From Pseudomonas poae (lineage in GTDB: Bacteria; Pseudomonadota; Gammaproteobacteria; Pseudomonadales; Pseudomonadaceae): DNA of 64,000 nucleotides. The position numbers and the translations under genes were made by a program. Each line of letters begins with the position of its first letter. The stretch's first letter is position 1. A model generated the notes under the pieces. The model saw only the letters and a program-made list of their open reading frames with translations. It had not been told where the DNA came from and searched no databases. Below, piece by piece: positions 25,795 to 35,683 of this stretch. The stretch spans positions 186,001-250,000 of the forward strand of contig NZ_JYLI01000006.1 of NCBI RefSeq assembly GCF_001439785.1, given 5' to 3'.

Positions 25795-26252
25795 GTATCC
25801 GTATACCGATGCGCTGCCAGGTGGGGCAGTGTGGCGACCGGAACGGCATTTGAAAAGTCCCGGCTTTGCACCTTCGGTAACATTTGCGCCGGTTGACGAA
25901 TCAAAAAACCACACTCATATAGCCGGCTGATTGCCACTTGTGCACATTGGTTGCAGCGTGTGTCGCTCTTCCCCTGCTTGCGCTCCGAAGCCGCCATTTG
26001 CCTGCAATGAAAATTTAAGTCAATGAAAAACATCGCTTTTTTTTATTGGTGAAAAAATCGTCAGTTTGACTGCGGCCCCCGTTCCATGGGGCTTTGCGCA
26101 GGTTAAAGCACGGTTGTCCACTGAGTTATCCACAGCTTCTGTGGATTGTCCCAAGCGCTTGCTCTAGCACGGGCGTGCAGGTTTATTTCAGCTTTACCTG
26201 AACGAAAAAAAGAGTAGAGTGGCGCGCCTTCCGATCTGTCCCACAGTGCTTT
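25795..26252. other. Gene-free region with DnaA-box-like sequences
   Basis: 458 bp. The left part is the upstream region of the 101-aa gene; 26030-26060 is AT-rich. At 26115-26148 three DnaA-box-like nonamers cluster: TTGTCCACT, the perfect box TTATCCACA (26126-26134) and inverted TGTGGATTG. The rest is leader of the 107-aa gene. Confidence 0.55.
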
Positions 26253-26576
26253 ATGAAGTTTCGCTCAGTATCATCTTCTGTTACCGATACCTCCCAGACT
26301 GTTACCGCGCCCAAGCGTTTTTCCCTTCAAGTCGCCTTGTGGCTGCTCGACAGCCCGCGCCTGGGGCACCACGCCAACGTCAAGCACTTTGCCGGGCGCT
26401 TGCTCAAACAGCCGGCCCGCGAAGGGGTGGTGGCCGCGCAGAGTCGCTTGGGTCAACTCATGTGCCGCGAATGCGGGAATGCCCGAGACCGGCGCATCGG
26501 CCACGACCTGCTGCGCCTGGCCGCTCGCGCCGGTGACCGCCGTGCCCTGCGCGAATTGGGCCAGGTCGAAGACTGA
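26253..26576 (+). CDS. Sel1-repeat-like small protein (107 aa)
   Basis: 107 residues: a basic N-terminal ~20 residues, then FSLQVALWLLDSPRLGHHANVKHFAGRLLKQPAREGVVAAQSRLGQLMCRECGNARDRRIGHDLLRLAARAGDRRALRELGQVED. The repeated AQSRLGQLMC / GDRRALRELGQ pattern resembles degenerate Sel1/TPR helical repeats, in keeping with the usual annotation of the gene before rmuC in pseudomonads. Probably a small helical protein for protein contacts. It lies 55 nt upstream of rmuC. Confidence 0.7.
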   Translation: MKFRSVSSSVTDTSQTVTAPKRFSLQVALWLLDSPRLGHHANVKHFAGRLLKQPAREGVVAAQSRLGQLMCRECGNARDRRIGHDLLRLAARAGDRRALRELGQVED

Positions 26577-26631
26577 GCTGTCCTCCTGCCCTGCGCTTGG
26601 TTAACCTTGGTCTTTTTCGGTGACGGCAAAC

Positions 26632-28116
26632 ATGGTTATGGCTTTTGACTGGACCAGCCTCGCGCTGGGCCTTGCAGGCGCGGCGGTGCCGTTATTGGCG
26701 CTGTGCTGGCAGCTTCAGCGGCGCCTGACCGCGCGCACCACAGGCTGGGAACTGCTCGAAGAACGACTTGCCATCGCGCAACTGGCCCAGGAAGGGCTTG
26801 CCGCCCAGTTGGACGCCGGCCGCGATGAGATCAGCGACCTGAGCCATGCCAATGCGGCCAAGCAGGCTGATCTCGCGGCCTTGCGGCGTGAGGTCGAACT
26901 GCTGCAGATCGACCGCGACAATGCGCGCGATGCCGCCCACGGCTGGAACCTTGAGCGCAGCGCCAAGGAAACCGAACTGCGCCGCCTGGACGCTCTGGCG
27001 GCCGCGTTGCGCGCCGAGCTGCGCGAGCAGCAGGACAGCCACCAGCAACGCCTCACCGACCTGCAAGGTTCACGGGATGAACTGCGTGCGCAATTCGCTG
27101 AGCTGGCGGGGAAAATCTTCGATGAGCGCGAGCAGCGCTTCGCCGAAACCAGCCAGGAACGCCTCGGCCAGTTGCTCGATCCGCTCAAGGAGCGCATCCA
27201 GTCCTTCGAAAAACGCGTCGAAGAAAGCTATCAGAATGAAGCCCGTGAACGTTTCTCCCTGGCCAAGGAGCTTGAACGCCTGCAGCAACTGAACCTGCGC
27301 CTGTCGGACGAAGCCACCAACCTGACCCGCGCCCTCAAGGGCCAGAAAACCCAGGGCAACTGGGGCGAGTTGATTCTTGAACGGGTGCTGGAACATGCCG
27401 GCCTGGAGAAGGGCCGCGAGTACCAGACACAGGTCAGCCTCAAAGGCCCGGACGGTGAGCGCTTCCAGCCCGATGTGCTGATCATGTTGCCCGGTGACAA
27501 GCAGGTGGTGGTCGACTCCAAAGTCAGCCTGACCGCCTATCAGCAGTACGTGGCGGCGGATGACGAGGGGATCGGCCAGGCCGCGCTGAAGCAGCACGTG
27601 CTGTCCCTGCGCAATCACGTCAAAGGCTTGGCCGGCAAGGATTACAAGCGTCTGGAAGGCTTGCACAGTCTGGATTTCGTGCTGCTCTTCGTCCCCATCG
27701 AGGCGGCTTTTTCGGCGGCTTTGCAGGCCGAACCCAACCTGTTCCAGGAAGCGTTCGACCGCCATATCGTGATCGTCAGCCCCACCACGTTGCTCGCCAC
27801 CTTGCGCGTGATCGACAGCCTGTGGAAGCAGGAGCGTCAAAGCCAGAACGCGCGGGAGATCGCCGAACGCGCCGGTTGGCTGTACGACAAGTTCGTGTTG
27901 TTTATTCAAGACCTGGATGAAGTGGGCAACCGTCTGCAGCAGTTGGATAAGGCTTACAGCGCAGCGCGCAACAAGCTTACTGATGGACGCGGAAACCTGG
28001 TCAGCCGCACCGAGCAGTTAAGGCTGCTCGGCGCCCGCGCCAGCAAAAGCCTGCCGGCCGATTTGCTCGAACGCGCAATGACCGACGCCGACGGCGTGGC
28101 GCACCTTCCTGAATAA
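26632..28116 (+). CDS. rmuC: DNA recombination protein RmuC
   Basis: RmuC limits recombination between inverted repeats and is thought to be a nuclease-fold protein. ~494 residues: an N-terminal membrane anchor (WTSLALGLAGAAVPLLALCWQLQRRL), a long coiled coil (~35-190, rich in Glu/Arg/Gln), then the RmuC domain: LKGQKTQGNWGELILERVLEHAGLEKGREYQTQ, FQPDVLIMLPGDKQVVVDSKVSLTAYQQYV (PD-(D/E)xK-like DSK motif), and FVPIEAAFSAAL. ATG 26632 is taken as start; GTG 26620 and ATG 26638 are alternatives. It converges on the kinase gene across 40 nt. Confidence 0.93.
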   Translation: MVMAFDWTSLALGLAGAAVPLLALCWQLQRRLTARTTGWELLEERLAIAQLAQEGLAAQLDAGRDEISDLSHANAAKQADLAALRREVELLQIDRDNARDAAHGWNLERSAKETELRRLDALAAALRAELREQQDSHQQRLTDLQGSRDELRAQFAELAGKIFDEREQRFAETSQERLGQLLDPLKERIQSFEKRVEESYQNEARERFSLAKELERLQQLNLRLSDEATNLTRALKGQKTQGNWGELILERVLEHAGLEKGREYQTQVSLKGPDGERFQPDVLIMLPGDKQVVVDSKVSLTAYQQYVAADDEGIGQAALKQHVLSLRNHVKGLAGKDYKRLEGLHSLDFVLLFVPIEAAFSAALQAEPNLFQEAFDRHIVIVSPTTLLATLRVIDSLWKQERQSQNAREIAERAGWLYDKFVLFIQDLDEVGNRLQQLDKAYSAARNKLTDGRGNLVSRTEQLRLLGARASKSLPADLLERAMTDADGVAHLPE

Positions 28117-28156
28117 AAACGCAGCCCCCTCCACATGTTGACCGAGTGAAGCGGGC

Positions 28157-31100
28157 TTACAGCGGCAAGTGCCGGCTTAACAGTGCCCGCAGCGCCGCAG
28201 GTTTTACCGGCTTGGCCAGGTAATCCAGCCCCGCTGCGTGCACCTCGGCCACTGTTTCCGCACGGCCATCGGCGCTGATCACCACGCCGGGAATCGGCTC
28301 GGCCAATTGTGCGCGTAACCACCCCATGAGCTCGGTGCCGGTTTCGCCGTGGTCCAGGTGATAGTCCACCAGCACCAGTTGTGGACGTACGCCGTCGGCG
28401 AGCAAGGCGGCGCATTGCGCCTGGTCGGCGGCGGTCCATACGTCGCAGCCCCAACGGGTCAGCAGGCTGCGCATCCCCATCAGGATGCTGTCTTCGTTGT
28501 CCACGCACAGCACCCGCGCACCGCTCAGCGGTTGACCGGTTTCCGGCGGGGGCTTGAGCGACGGGCTGGCTTGATCGCGCGCCAATGGCACGCGCACGCT
28601 GAACACACTGCCTTTACCCGGCCAGGAGCGCACGCTCAGACGGTGGCCCAGCACTCGGCACAAGCCGTCGGCAATCGCCAGGCCCAGTCCCAGGCCTTTT
28701 TCGGCGCGGGTCTGGTGGCTGTCCAGGCGCTTGAATTCCTCGAAAATGACCTTCTGTTTATCCAGCGGAATGCCCGGGCCACGGTCCCACACCTCCAGGC
28801 ATAATTCGCCACGACGTCGGCGTACGCCCAGCAGCACCGGTCCTTCGGCATAACGGAAGGCGTTGGTCAGAAAGTTCTGCAAAATCCGCCGCAGCAGCTT
28901 GATGTCACTGTCGACTCGCAGACGGCTGCCACGCAGACGAAAGCGCAGGCCTTGCTCCTGGGCCAGCGCCTTGAACTCGGCGCCGAGGGTGTCGAACAGT
29001 TCGTTCAGCGCAAACGGCTGACGCTGCGGATTGATCTTGCCGTTCTCCAGGCGCGAAATATCCAGCAGGTCGCTGATCAGGTCTTCAGCCGAACGCAGCG
29101 AACTGTCCAGGTGCTGCACCAGTTGCCGGGCGTCACTCGACAGGCCGTCGTGCTGATGGGAAAGGGCAGCGGAGAACAGACGTGCGGCGTTCAAAGGTTG
29201 CATCAAGTCATGGCTCACCGCCGCGAGAAAGCGGGTTTTCGACTGGCTGGCGGACTCGGCCACGCCCTTGGCGTCGGTCAGTGCCAGATTGAGCTGGGAC
29301 AGTTCATGTGTGCGCTCGGTCACCCGTTGTTCCAGGCCTTCATTGGCCTCGGTGAGTGCCTGCTCCGCTTCACGAAACGCGGTAATGTCGGTGAAACTCA
29401 TGACAAAGCCACCGCCCGGCATCGGATTGCCGATCAACTCGATCACCCGGCCATTGGGAAACAGACGCTCGGAGGTGTGCGCGCGGCCCTGGCGCATCCA
29501 GTGAAGGCGTCGCGCCACATGCACCTCGGCCTCGCCCGGCCCGCACAGGCCGCGTTCGGCGTTGTAGCGAATGATGTCGGCAATCGGCCTGCCCACGCTG
29601 ATCAGCCCGTCCGGGTAGTTGAACAGCTCCAAATAACGGCGGTTCCAGGCCACCAGCTTGAGGGACTGGTCAACCACGCTGATGCCCTGGGTGATGTTCT
29701 CGATGGCGCCTTGCAACAGCGCCCGGTTGAACTGCAGCACTTCCGAGGCTTCGTCGGCGATTCGGACGACGTCCTCAAGCTGCATTTCCCGACCTTCAAT
29801 GGCCGCTTTCACCACCGCCCGCGTCGACGAGGCGCCGAGTACCCCGGCCAGCAGGCGTTCGGTGTGGGCGATCCAGTCGTTGTCGGCATTCTGGTTGGGG
29901 TTGAAGCCTTTGCCCTGGCGATAGGCGAAGCGGATGAAGCTCTGCTGCGCGCGTTCCTCACCGACAAAGCGCGCCGCCAGGCTGAGCAGGTCGCTGATCT
30001 GCACCGACAGCATCGAGCGGGCGCCGGCACGCTGGCTGGTCTCCTGGCCGATAAAGCGGCCGGCCTGCCAGTGCTCGGAAACGCGCGTGCGCGAAAGCAT
30101 CGACACCCACACGAACAAGGTGAAGTTGCCTGCCAGGGAAAACACCGTACCGAGGGTCAGCGAGGTAACGGACAACCCCAGCGGGTGCGAATGCAGCCAG
30201 GTCATGCCGGGGAAAAGGCTGAAGGACCAGCCGAGACTTTTCGCGGTCACCGGTAGCACCAGGGTGTAGAACCACAGGAACGTGCCTGCCGCGAGGCCTG
30301 CAAACACGCCCCGTCGATTGGCCTGCTTCCAGTACAGCGCGCCGAGCATGGCGGGGGCCAGTTGGGTCACCGCGGCAAAGGCGATCTGGCCGATGGTGGC
30401 CAGGCTGGCGGTGGAGCCCAGCAGCCGATAGCTGACATAGGCCAGCAGCAGGATGATCACAATGCTGACCCGGCGCACCGAGAGCATCCAGTGGCGGAAC
30501 ACTTCGAACGGCCGCTCGGCGCTGGAGCGGCGCAGCAGCCAGGGCAGCAGCATGTCGTTGGAGACCATGGTCGACAGCGCGATGCTGGCCACGATCACCA
30601 TGCCGGTGGCCGCCGAGGCGCCGCCGATAAACGCCAATACTGCCAGTGCCGGATGAGCTTCGGCCAGGGGCAGGCTGATCACGTAGGAGTCAGGCAGCAC
30701 CGAGCCGGGCAGCAGCATTTTGCCGCCCAGGGCAATCGGCACCACAAACAGTGCTGCGAGGATCAGGTACGCCGGAAACACCCACTTGGCCAGGCGCAGG
30801 TCCTGTGGATCAATGTTCTCGACCACCGTGACGTGGAACTGCCGCGGCAGGCAGATGATCGCCATCATGGCGACGCCCGTCTGTACCACCATCGACGGCC
30901 AATTGATGGTCTCTTTCCAGTATTCCTCCAGTCGGGGTGCGAGCATCGCCTGGCTGAACAGGTCGTCGAAACCGTCGTACAGGCCGTAGGTCACAAACGC
31001 GCCGACCGCCAGAAATGCGAACAGCTTGACCAGCGATTCAAATGCAATCGCCAGCACCATGCCGCGATGGTGTTCGGTGGCGTCAAGGTTGCGGGTGCCG

Positions 31101-31627
31101 AAAACAATGGTGAACAGCGCCAGCACCAGCGATACCACCAGCGCCGTGTCCTGTGCGCGGGTGCCGGTGGTGTCGGCGCCAGAGCCGATCAAGAGATTGA
31201 CCCCAAGCACGATGCCTTTGAGTTGCAGGGCAATATACGGCAGCACGCCGACCAGGCAGATCAACGCCACCACCACGGCCAGCGACTGGGATTTGCCGTA
31301 GCGGGCGGCGATAAAGTCGGCGATGGAGGTGATGTTTTCCTGCTTGCTGATCAGCACCATCTTTTGCAGCACCCAGGGTGCCAGTACCAGCAACAGCACC
31401 GGGCCCAGGTAGATCGGGATGAATGCCCAGAGTTGTTCGGCGGCCTGGCCGACGGCGCCGAAGAACGTCCAGCTGGTGCAATACACCGCCAGCGACAGGC
31501 TATATACCCAGGCGCGCACTCGCGGTGGCAATGGCGCGCGGCGGCGGTCACCGTAAAAGGCGATGGCAAACATAATGGCCATATAGGCCAGGGCAACGGC
31601 GGCGATCAGCCCGCTGGACAGCGTCAT
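28157..31627 (-). CDS. Hybrid sensor kinase with N-terminal Na+/solute symporter domain
   Basis: ~1156 residues. Residues 1-~510 are a sodium:solute symporter (SSF) domain with about 13 helices (ISKQENITSIADFIAARYGKS and the GGASAATGMVIVASIALSTMVSNDMLLP segment). A PAS domain (~640-760: ITQGISVVDQSLKLVAWNRRYLELF) and short coiled coil follow. The dimerisation domain has the H-box FLAAVSHDLMQPLNAAR (His ~809), the HATPase region DRGPGIPLDKQ...GLGLGLAIADGL (~905-1018), and a C-terminal receiver (VLVDYHLDHGETGTELM, phospho-Asp). The start ATG 31627 has GGAG 5 nt upstream. It resembles the CbrA-like transporter-kinases; the signal is unknown. Confidence 0.92.
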   Translation of the reverse strand: MTLSSGLIAAVALAYMAIMFAIAFYGDRRRAPLPPRVRAWVYSLSLAVYCTSWTFFGAVGQAAEQLWAFIPIYLGPVLLLVLAPWVLQKMVLISKQENITSIADFIAARYGKSQSLAVVVALICLVGVLPYIALQLKGIVLGVNLLIGSGADTTGTRAQDTALVVSLVLALFTIVFGTRNLDATEHHRGMVLAIAFESLVKLFAFLAVGAFVTYGLYDGFDDLFSQAMLAPRLEEYWKETINWPSMVVQTGVAMMAIICLPRQFHVTVVENIDPQDLRLAKWVFPAYLILAALFVVPIALGGKMLLPGSVLPDSYVISLPLAEAHPALAVLAFIGGASAATGMVIVASIALSTMVSNDMLLPWLLRRSSAERPFEVFRHWMLSVRRVSIVIILLLAYVSYRLLGSTASLATIGQIAFAAVTQLAPAMLGALYWKQANRRGVFAGLAAGTFLWFYTLVLPVTAKSLGWSFSLFPGMTWLHSHPLGLSVTSLTLGTVFSLAGNFTLFVWVSMLSRTRVSEHWQAGRFIGQETSQRAGARSMLSVQISDLLSLAARFVGEERAQQSFIRFAYRQGKGFNPNQNADNDWIAHTERLLAGVLGASSTRAVVKAAIEGREMQLEDVVRIADEASEVLQFNRALLQGAIENITQGISVVDQSLKLVAWNRRYLELFNYPDGLISVGRPIADIIRYNAERGLCGPGEAEVHVARRLHWMRQGRAHTSERLFPNGRVIELIGNPMPGGGFVMSFTDITAFREAEQALTEANEGLEQRVTERTHELSQLNLALTDAKGVAESASQSKTRFLAAVSHDLMQPLNAARLFSAALSHQHDGLSSDARQLVQHLDSSLRSAEDLISDLLDISRLENGKINPQRQPFALNELFDTLGAEFKALAQEQGLRFRLRGSRLRVDSDIKLLRRILQNFLTNAFRYAEGPVLLGVRRRRGELCLEVWDRGPGIPLDKQKVIFEEFKRLDSHQTRAEKGLGLGLAIADGLCRVLGHRLSVRSWPGKGSVFSVRVPLARDQASPSLKPPPETGQPLSGARVLCVDNEDSILMGMRSLLTRWGCDVWTAADQAQCAALLADGVRPQLVLVDYHLDHGETGTELMGWLRAQLAEPIPGVVISADGRAETVAEVHAAGLDYLAKPVKPAALRALLSRHLPL

Positions 31628-31728
31628 GTTAACTCCGAGCACAGGAACACCCAGGCAGACCCGGCCCGGTGGGACAGTCTCGCATGATGCCGGGTGTTAG
31701 TCAGTGTCGACCAAGGTCGCCCCCTCGA

Positions 31729-32112
31729 TCACCTCGGTGGCAGGGTTTTCTGACGCAGGATGTAGACCGTCACCAGTACGGCGCTGGTCAGCATGAACCC
31801 GCGCGCCCAGGGCGAAGGCACCAGGTAGCAGGAGACGCTGATACTCAACCACATCAGGCCGATGGCGTAGACCTTGCCCTTGAGCGGGATGCCGTTGCCG
31901 TCCAGATAACCACGAATCCACGGGCCCAGCTGCGGGTGTTCCACCAGCCAGTGGTAGAAGCGCGGCGAGCTGCGTGCAAAGCAGGCTGCGGCAAGGAGGA
32001 GGAAGGGGGTGGTGGGCAGCACCGGCAGGAAAATGCCGATCACTCCCAGCGCCACGCTGAGCCAGCCGATAGCCAGCAGCGTATAGCGCAGGAGCGGCGA
32101 GCGATTGCCCAT
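31729..32112 (-). CDS. DUF454 (YbaN) family membrane protein
   Basis: 127 residues. LLRYTLLAIGWLSVALGVIGIFLPVLPTTPFLLLAAACFARSSPRFYHWLVEHPQLGPWIRGY is the DUF454 signature (two helices, the PVLPTTPF motif and the FARSSPR-W-L loop), followed by two more helices (KVYAIGLMWLSISVSCYLV, ARGFMLTSAVLVTVYIL). Function not established. The start MGNRSPLLRYT is preferred over a longer frame that begins inside the upstream gene. It lies 20 nt after the YecA-family gene, probably in one transcript. Confidence 0.9.
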   Translation of the reverse strand: MGNRSPLLRYTLLAIGWLSVALGVIGIFLPVLPTTPFLLLAAACFARSSPRFYHWLVEHPQLGPWIRGYLDGNGIPLKGKVYAIGLMWLSISVSCYLVPSPWARGFMLTSAVLVTVYILRQKTLPPR

Positions 32113-32132
32113 GGGTGTCACGGGCAAACCAC

Positions 32133-32720
32133 TCAGTGGTGGCGAGGCTTGAGAATCGCCGGTTTTTCGTCGGGCGCGTTGCACAGCAGGTACAGCGCGG
32201 TCAGGGCTTCCGGGATCTGTACGATCATGTCGTCCATCAGGTTGGCGTCGGCGGCGATATCGGAGAATTCAGCTTCTTCCTCGAACAGGCCAGAACCGAC
32301 CATGATCGGCAGGAGCATCTCGCTGACTTCTTCTTCAGCCGACTCGAACCAGGCGGCTTCACGCAGAAACACGCCTTCCATGAAACCGATGCACCAGCCG
32401 CGCAGGTCGGAGTCGTCCGGATCTTCGCCCAGGTCCAGCTCGCACGGCAACTCGAATTCCTCGTCGGATGCCAGTTGGCGACCGATGTGGGCCTTGAGGG
32501 CCAGCAGGGTGGATTCGATTTCCTCGCGGTGGGCGTCGTCGGTGTAGCGAGGCTCCTCAGCGAACAGCGCGTCGATCCATTCACGGTCGGGGACGACTTC
32601 GGCGCAGATCGACAGGGCGGTCAGGTAGCCGTGGGCGGCCACGTAGTCCAGCGCCTCGTCATGCAGCTCATCGGCGTCGAGGAAGGCTTGCAGGCGGGTT
32701 AGTTGCTCAGCGAAGGACAT
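32133..32720 (-). CDS. UPF0149 / YecA-YgfB family protein
   Basis: A 195-residue acidic all-helical protein. LTRLQAFLDADELHDEALDYVAAHGYLTALSICAEVVPDREWIDALFAEEP and LRGWCIGFMEGVFLREAAWF match the YecA/YgfB fold. It lacks the C-terminal SEC-C zinc motif of longer YecA proteins. In P. aeruginosa a YgfB-type protein affects ampDh3 expression, but this member is a different, longer type and its role is unknown. Divergent from recQ across 277 bp. Confidence 0.85.
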   Translation of the reverse strand: MSFAEQLTRLQAFLDADELHDEALDYVAAHGYLTALSICAEVVPDREWIDALFAEEPRYTDDAHREEIESTLLALKAHIGRQLASDEEFELPCELDLGEDPDDSDLRGWCIGFMEGVFLREAAWFESAEEEVSEMLLPIMVGSGLFEEEAEFSDIAADANLMDDMIVQIPEALTALYLLCNAPDEKPAILKPRHH

Positions 32721-32997
32721 TGAAGGACTACCTTGGGAATAAACGATGCTGAATTCTAGGCTTTCTTGAGCGCCCAGGCCAGCCGCACTGCATATTTGCC
32801 AGGTTTTAGCGAGAGAGGTCTATTCGTCAGTCGCGCCCTTTGCCGGATGACGCTCGGGTATACTGCCGCGTTTTGTGATGCCCCATGCAGGCTGGTCGGC
32901 AGCGCGGGAAAACTTCGCTTACGGATTATTTTCCGTGCCAGCACCGTTTTTCGGCCAGCCTGTACAGAGGGATTTTGGCACCATTTTGGAGTTTTAC

Positions 32998-35127
32998 ATG
33001 CTCGAGCAGGCTCAACGCGTCCTCAAGGACATCTTCGGCTACGACAGTTTTCGTGGCCGCCAGGGTGCGATCATTGAGCGCGTGGCCAAGGGTGGTGATG
33101 CCCTGGTATTGATGCCTACCGGTGGTGGTAAATCCTTGTGCTTCCAGGTACCCGCTTTGCTGCGCAACGGCCTGGCGGTAGTGGTTTCGCCGTTGATCGC
33201 GTTGATGGACGATCAGGTGGCCACCCTGGAAGAACTCGGCGTCGCTGCCGCCTCCCTGAATTCCACCCTCAGCGCCGAGCAGCAGCGCGACCTGGCCGCA
33301 CGCATCAAGCGCGGCGAAGTGAAAATGCTTTATCTGGCCCCCGAGCGTCTGGTGCAGCCGCGCATGCTGGCGTTCCTGCAGAGCCTGGAAATCGCCCTGT
33401 TCGCCATCGACGAAGCTCACTGTGTGTCGCAATGGGGGCATGATTTTCGTCGCGAGTATTTGCAGTTGGGCCAGTTGGCCGAGCTGTTTCCCGACGTGCC
33501 GCGTATCGCCCTGACCGCCACCGCCGACAAGCGTACCCGCGAAGAAATCGTCGAACGCCTGCATCTGCAGAACGCCGAGCGCTTCCTGTCGAGTTTTGAC
33601 CGGCCGAATATCTTCTACCGCATTGTGCCCAAGGAGCAGCCGCGCAAGCAGTTGCTGGCGTTCCTGTCCGAGCGGCGCAGCGATGCGGGCATTGTCTATT
33701 GCCTGTCGCGCAAAAAGGTCGACGAAGTCGCCGCGTTCCTCTGCGAGCAGGGCTACCCGGCGCTGCCGTACCACGCGGGCCTGCCCAATGAGACACGCTC
33801 GGCCCACCAGAAGCGCTTCCTCAATGAGGAAGGTCTGATCATGGTGGCAACCATTGCGTTCGGCATGGGCATCGACAAGTCAAACGTGCGCTTCGTCGCT
33901 CACATGGACCTGCCCAAATCCCTTGAGGCCTACTACCAGGAAACCGGGCGTGCCGGCCGCGATGGCCTGCCGGCAGATGCCTGGATGGTCTACGGGCTGC
34001 AGGATGTGGTGATGCTCAAGCAGATGCTGCAGAACTCCGAAGGCGACGAGCGTCACAAGCGCCTTGAACAGCACAAGCTCGACGCCATGCTGTCGCTGTG
34101 CGAAGAAACCCGCTGCCGCCGCCAGACCTTGCTTGCCTACTTCGACGAAGACATGCCCGAGCCCTGCGGCCATTGCGACAACTGCACCGATGGCGTGCAG
34201 ACGTGGGACGCCACCGAGCCGGCGCGTCAGGCGTTGTCGACTATCTACCGCACCGGCCAGCGCTACGGCGTGGGCCACCTGGTGGATGTGCTGCTGGGCA
34301 AGGACAACGAGAAAGTGCGCAGCTTCGGCCACGAAAAACTCTCGGTCTACGGCGTCGGCAAGGCCCGCGCCGAGGGCGAATGGCGCTCGCTGTTCCGGCA
34401 GATGGTCGCGCGCAACCTCGTGGACATCGACATCGAAGGCTACGGTGGTCTGCGCCTGAACGACAGTTGCCGACCGCTGCTCAAGGGCGAAGTGACCCTG
34501 GAACTGCGCCGCGACCTCAAGCCCCAGACCACCGCGAAAAGCAGCAGCACCAGCCCGGCCAGTCAGTTGGTGCGCGGTGAAGAGCGCGAGCAGTGGGAAG
34601 CCCTGCGCACCCTGCGCCGCAAACTGGCGCAGGAACACAGCGTGCCGCCTTACGTCATCTTCCCCGACTCCACCCTGCTGGAGATGCTGCGCGAGCAGCC
34701 CACCACCATGGCCGAGATGGCCAGAGTCAGCGGCGTGGGCGCGCGCAAGCTGGAGCGTTACGGCCAGGCCTTCCTCGAAGTGCTGGGCGGGCAGGCCGAA
34801 GCGCCGAAGGAAGTCGCCGATATCCGCCACGAACTGATCAGCCTGGCGCGGGCCGGCATGACGCCGATCCAGATTGCCGGCCAACTGCAATGTTCGGAAA
34901 AAAACGTCTATACCTTGCTCGCCGAATCCATTGGCAAGCAGCAATTGTCACTTGAGCAGGCCCTTGATTTACCGGAGGATCTGCTCGGCGAAATTCAGGA
35001 TGCGTTTCTTGACGGAGAGGGCGAATTGCCGCCGGTTGCGGAGATCGCACCGTTGTTCAGCGGACGTGTTCCGGAAGGCGTCTTGTACTGCGTACGGGCG
35101 GCCTTGCAGTCTGAATTCGAGATTTAA
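32998..35127 (+). CDS. recQ: ATP-dependent DNA helicase RecQ
   Basis: 709 residues, the full family length. Superfamily 2 helicase core: Walker A MPTGGGKS (residues 39-46), Walker B DEAH (138-141), motif [15 protein letters not shown]. The RecQ-C zinc module has four Cys in [29 protein letters not shown]. Then a winged helix and an HRDC domain ([30 protein letters not shown]), followed by a C-terminal helix-turn-helix-like extension ([29 protein letters not shown]). Works in RecF-pathway repair. ATG 32998 has GGAG upstream; in-frame codons before it are not conserved-looking. Confidence 0.97.
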   Translation: MLEQAQRVLKDIFGYDSFRGRQGAIIERVAKGGDALVLMPTGGGKSLCFQVPALLRNGLAVVVSPLIALMDDQVATLEELGVAAASLNSTLSAEQQRDLAARIKRGEVKMLYLAPERLVQPRMLAFLQSLEIALFAIDEAHCVSQWGHDFRREYLQLGQLAELFPDVPRIALTATADKRTREEIVERLHLQNAERFLSSFDRPNIFYRIVPKEQPRKQLLAFLSERRSDAGIVYCLSRKKVDEVAAFLCEQGYPALPYHAGLPNETRSAHQKRFLNEEGLIMVATIAFGMGIDKSNVRFVAHMDLPKSLEAYYQETGRAGRDGLPADAWMVYGLQDVVMLKQMLQNSEGDERHKRLEQHKLDAMLSLCEETRCRRQTLLAYFDEDMPEPCGHCDNCTDGVQTWDATEPARQALSTIYRTGQRYGVGHLVDVLLGKDNEKVRSFGHEKLSVYGVGKARAEGEWRSLFRQMVARNLVDIDIEGYGGLRLNDSCRPLLKGEVTLELRRDLKPQTTAKSSSTSPASQLVRGEEREQWEALRTLRRKLAQEHSVPPYVIFPDSTLLEMLREQPTTMAEMARVSGVGARKLERYGQAFLEVLGGQAEAPKEVADIRHELISLARAGMTPIQIAGQLQCSEKNVYTLLAESIGKQQLSLEQALDLPEDLLGEIQDAFLDGEGELPPVAEIAPLFSGRVPEGVLYCVRAALQSEFEI

Positions 35128-35193
35128 TGGGTCAATTGCGACAATGTAACGAATCAGTACATAGCCACTATTGCCTATGGGCATGGCTCATGC

Positions 35194-35212
35194 TTAGCTG
35201 ACTAATAATTAG
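35194..35212. promoter_or_regulatory. Putative MarR/SlyA-type operator
   Basis: TTAGCTGACTAA (9 of 12 matches to the SlyA consensus TTAGCAAGCTAA) overlaps the perfect palindrome CTAATAATTAG. It lies 37 nt before the MarR-family gene at 35249 and may be its autoregulatory site. Confidence 0.45.
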
Positions 35213-35248
35213 CCAAACTTTATTTTCAGTCTAAACCACGAGTTTTTT

Positions 35249-35683
35249 ATGCCGTTAACCGATCAACACCGATTTGGCATGCAATTGGCGCAAATGTCCC
35301 GAGGTTGGCGCGCCGAGCTTGATCGCCGCCTCGCGGGGTTGGGCTTGTCCCAGGCACGCTGGCTGGTGCTGCTGCACCTGGCGCGGTTCGAAGACGCGCC
35401 GACTCAGCGAGAGCTGGCGCAGAGCGTTGGTGTGGAAGGTCCGACCCTTGCGCGGTTGCTCGACAGCCTCGAGGGGCAGGGGTTGGTGCAGCGCCAGGCG
35501 GTGGTGGAAGACCGGCGGGCCAAGCGGATTTTGTTGTGTGATACGGCTCGGCCGTTGATTGATCAGATTGAGACGATTGCGACTGCCTTGCGCCATGAGT
35601 TGTTTGTGGGGGTGGATGAGGCGGATTTGAAGGTGTGCATGCGGGTGCATGGGCATATTTTGCGGAATTTGGAAAAGTCTTGA
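35249..35683 (+). CDS. MarR/SlyA-family transcriptional regulator
   Basis: 144 residues: QLAQMSRGWRAELDRRLAGLGLSQARWLVLLHLARFEDAPTQRELAQSVGVEGPTLARLLDSLEGQGLVQRQAVVEDRRAKRILLCDTARPLI, a full winged-helix MarR domain with the wing sequence VEDRRAKRI. The arrangement LSQARWLVLLHL with T-REL resembles SlyA. Monocistronic, 121 nt after recQ, with a palindrome close to its start. Its targets are unknown. Confidence 0.93.
   Translation: MPLTDQHRFGMQLAQMSRGWRAELDRRLAGLGLSQARWLVLLHLARFEDAPTQRELAQSVGVEGPTLARLLDSLEGQGLVQRQAVVEDRRAKRILLCDTARPLIDQIETIATALRHELFVGVDEADLKVCMRVHGHILRNLEKS

Noticed and set aside
28952..30256. 434-codon frame antisense to the hybrid kinase gene
   Set aside because: High-GC antisense shadow; composition rich in His/Gln/Arg, no domain, while the opposite strand has clear SSF, PAS and kinase motifs.
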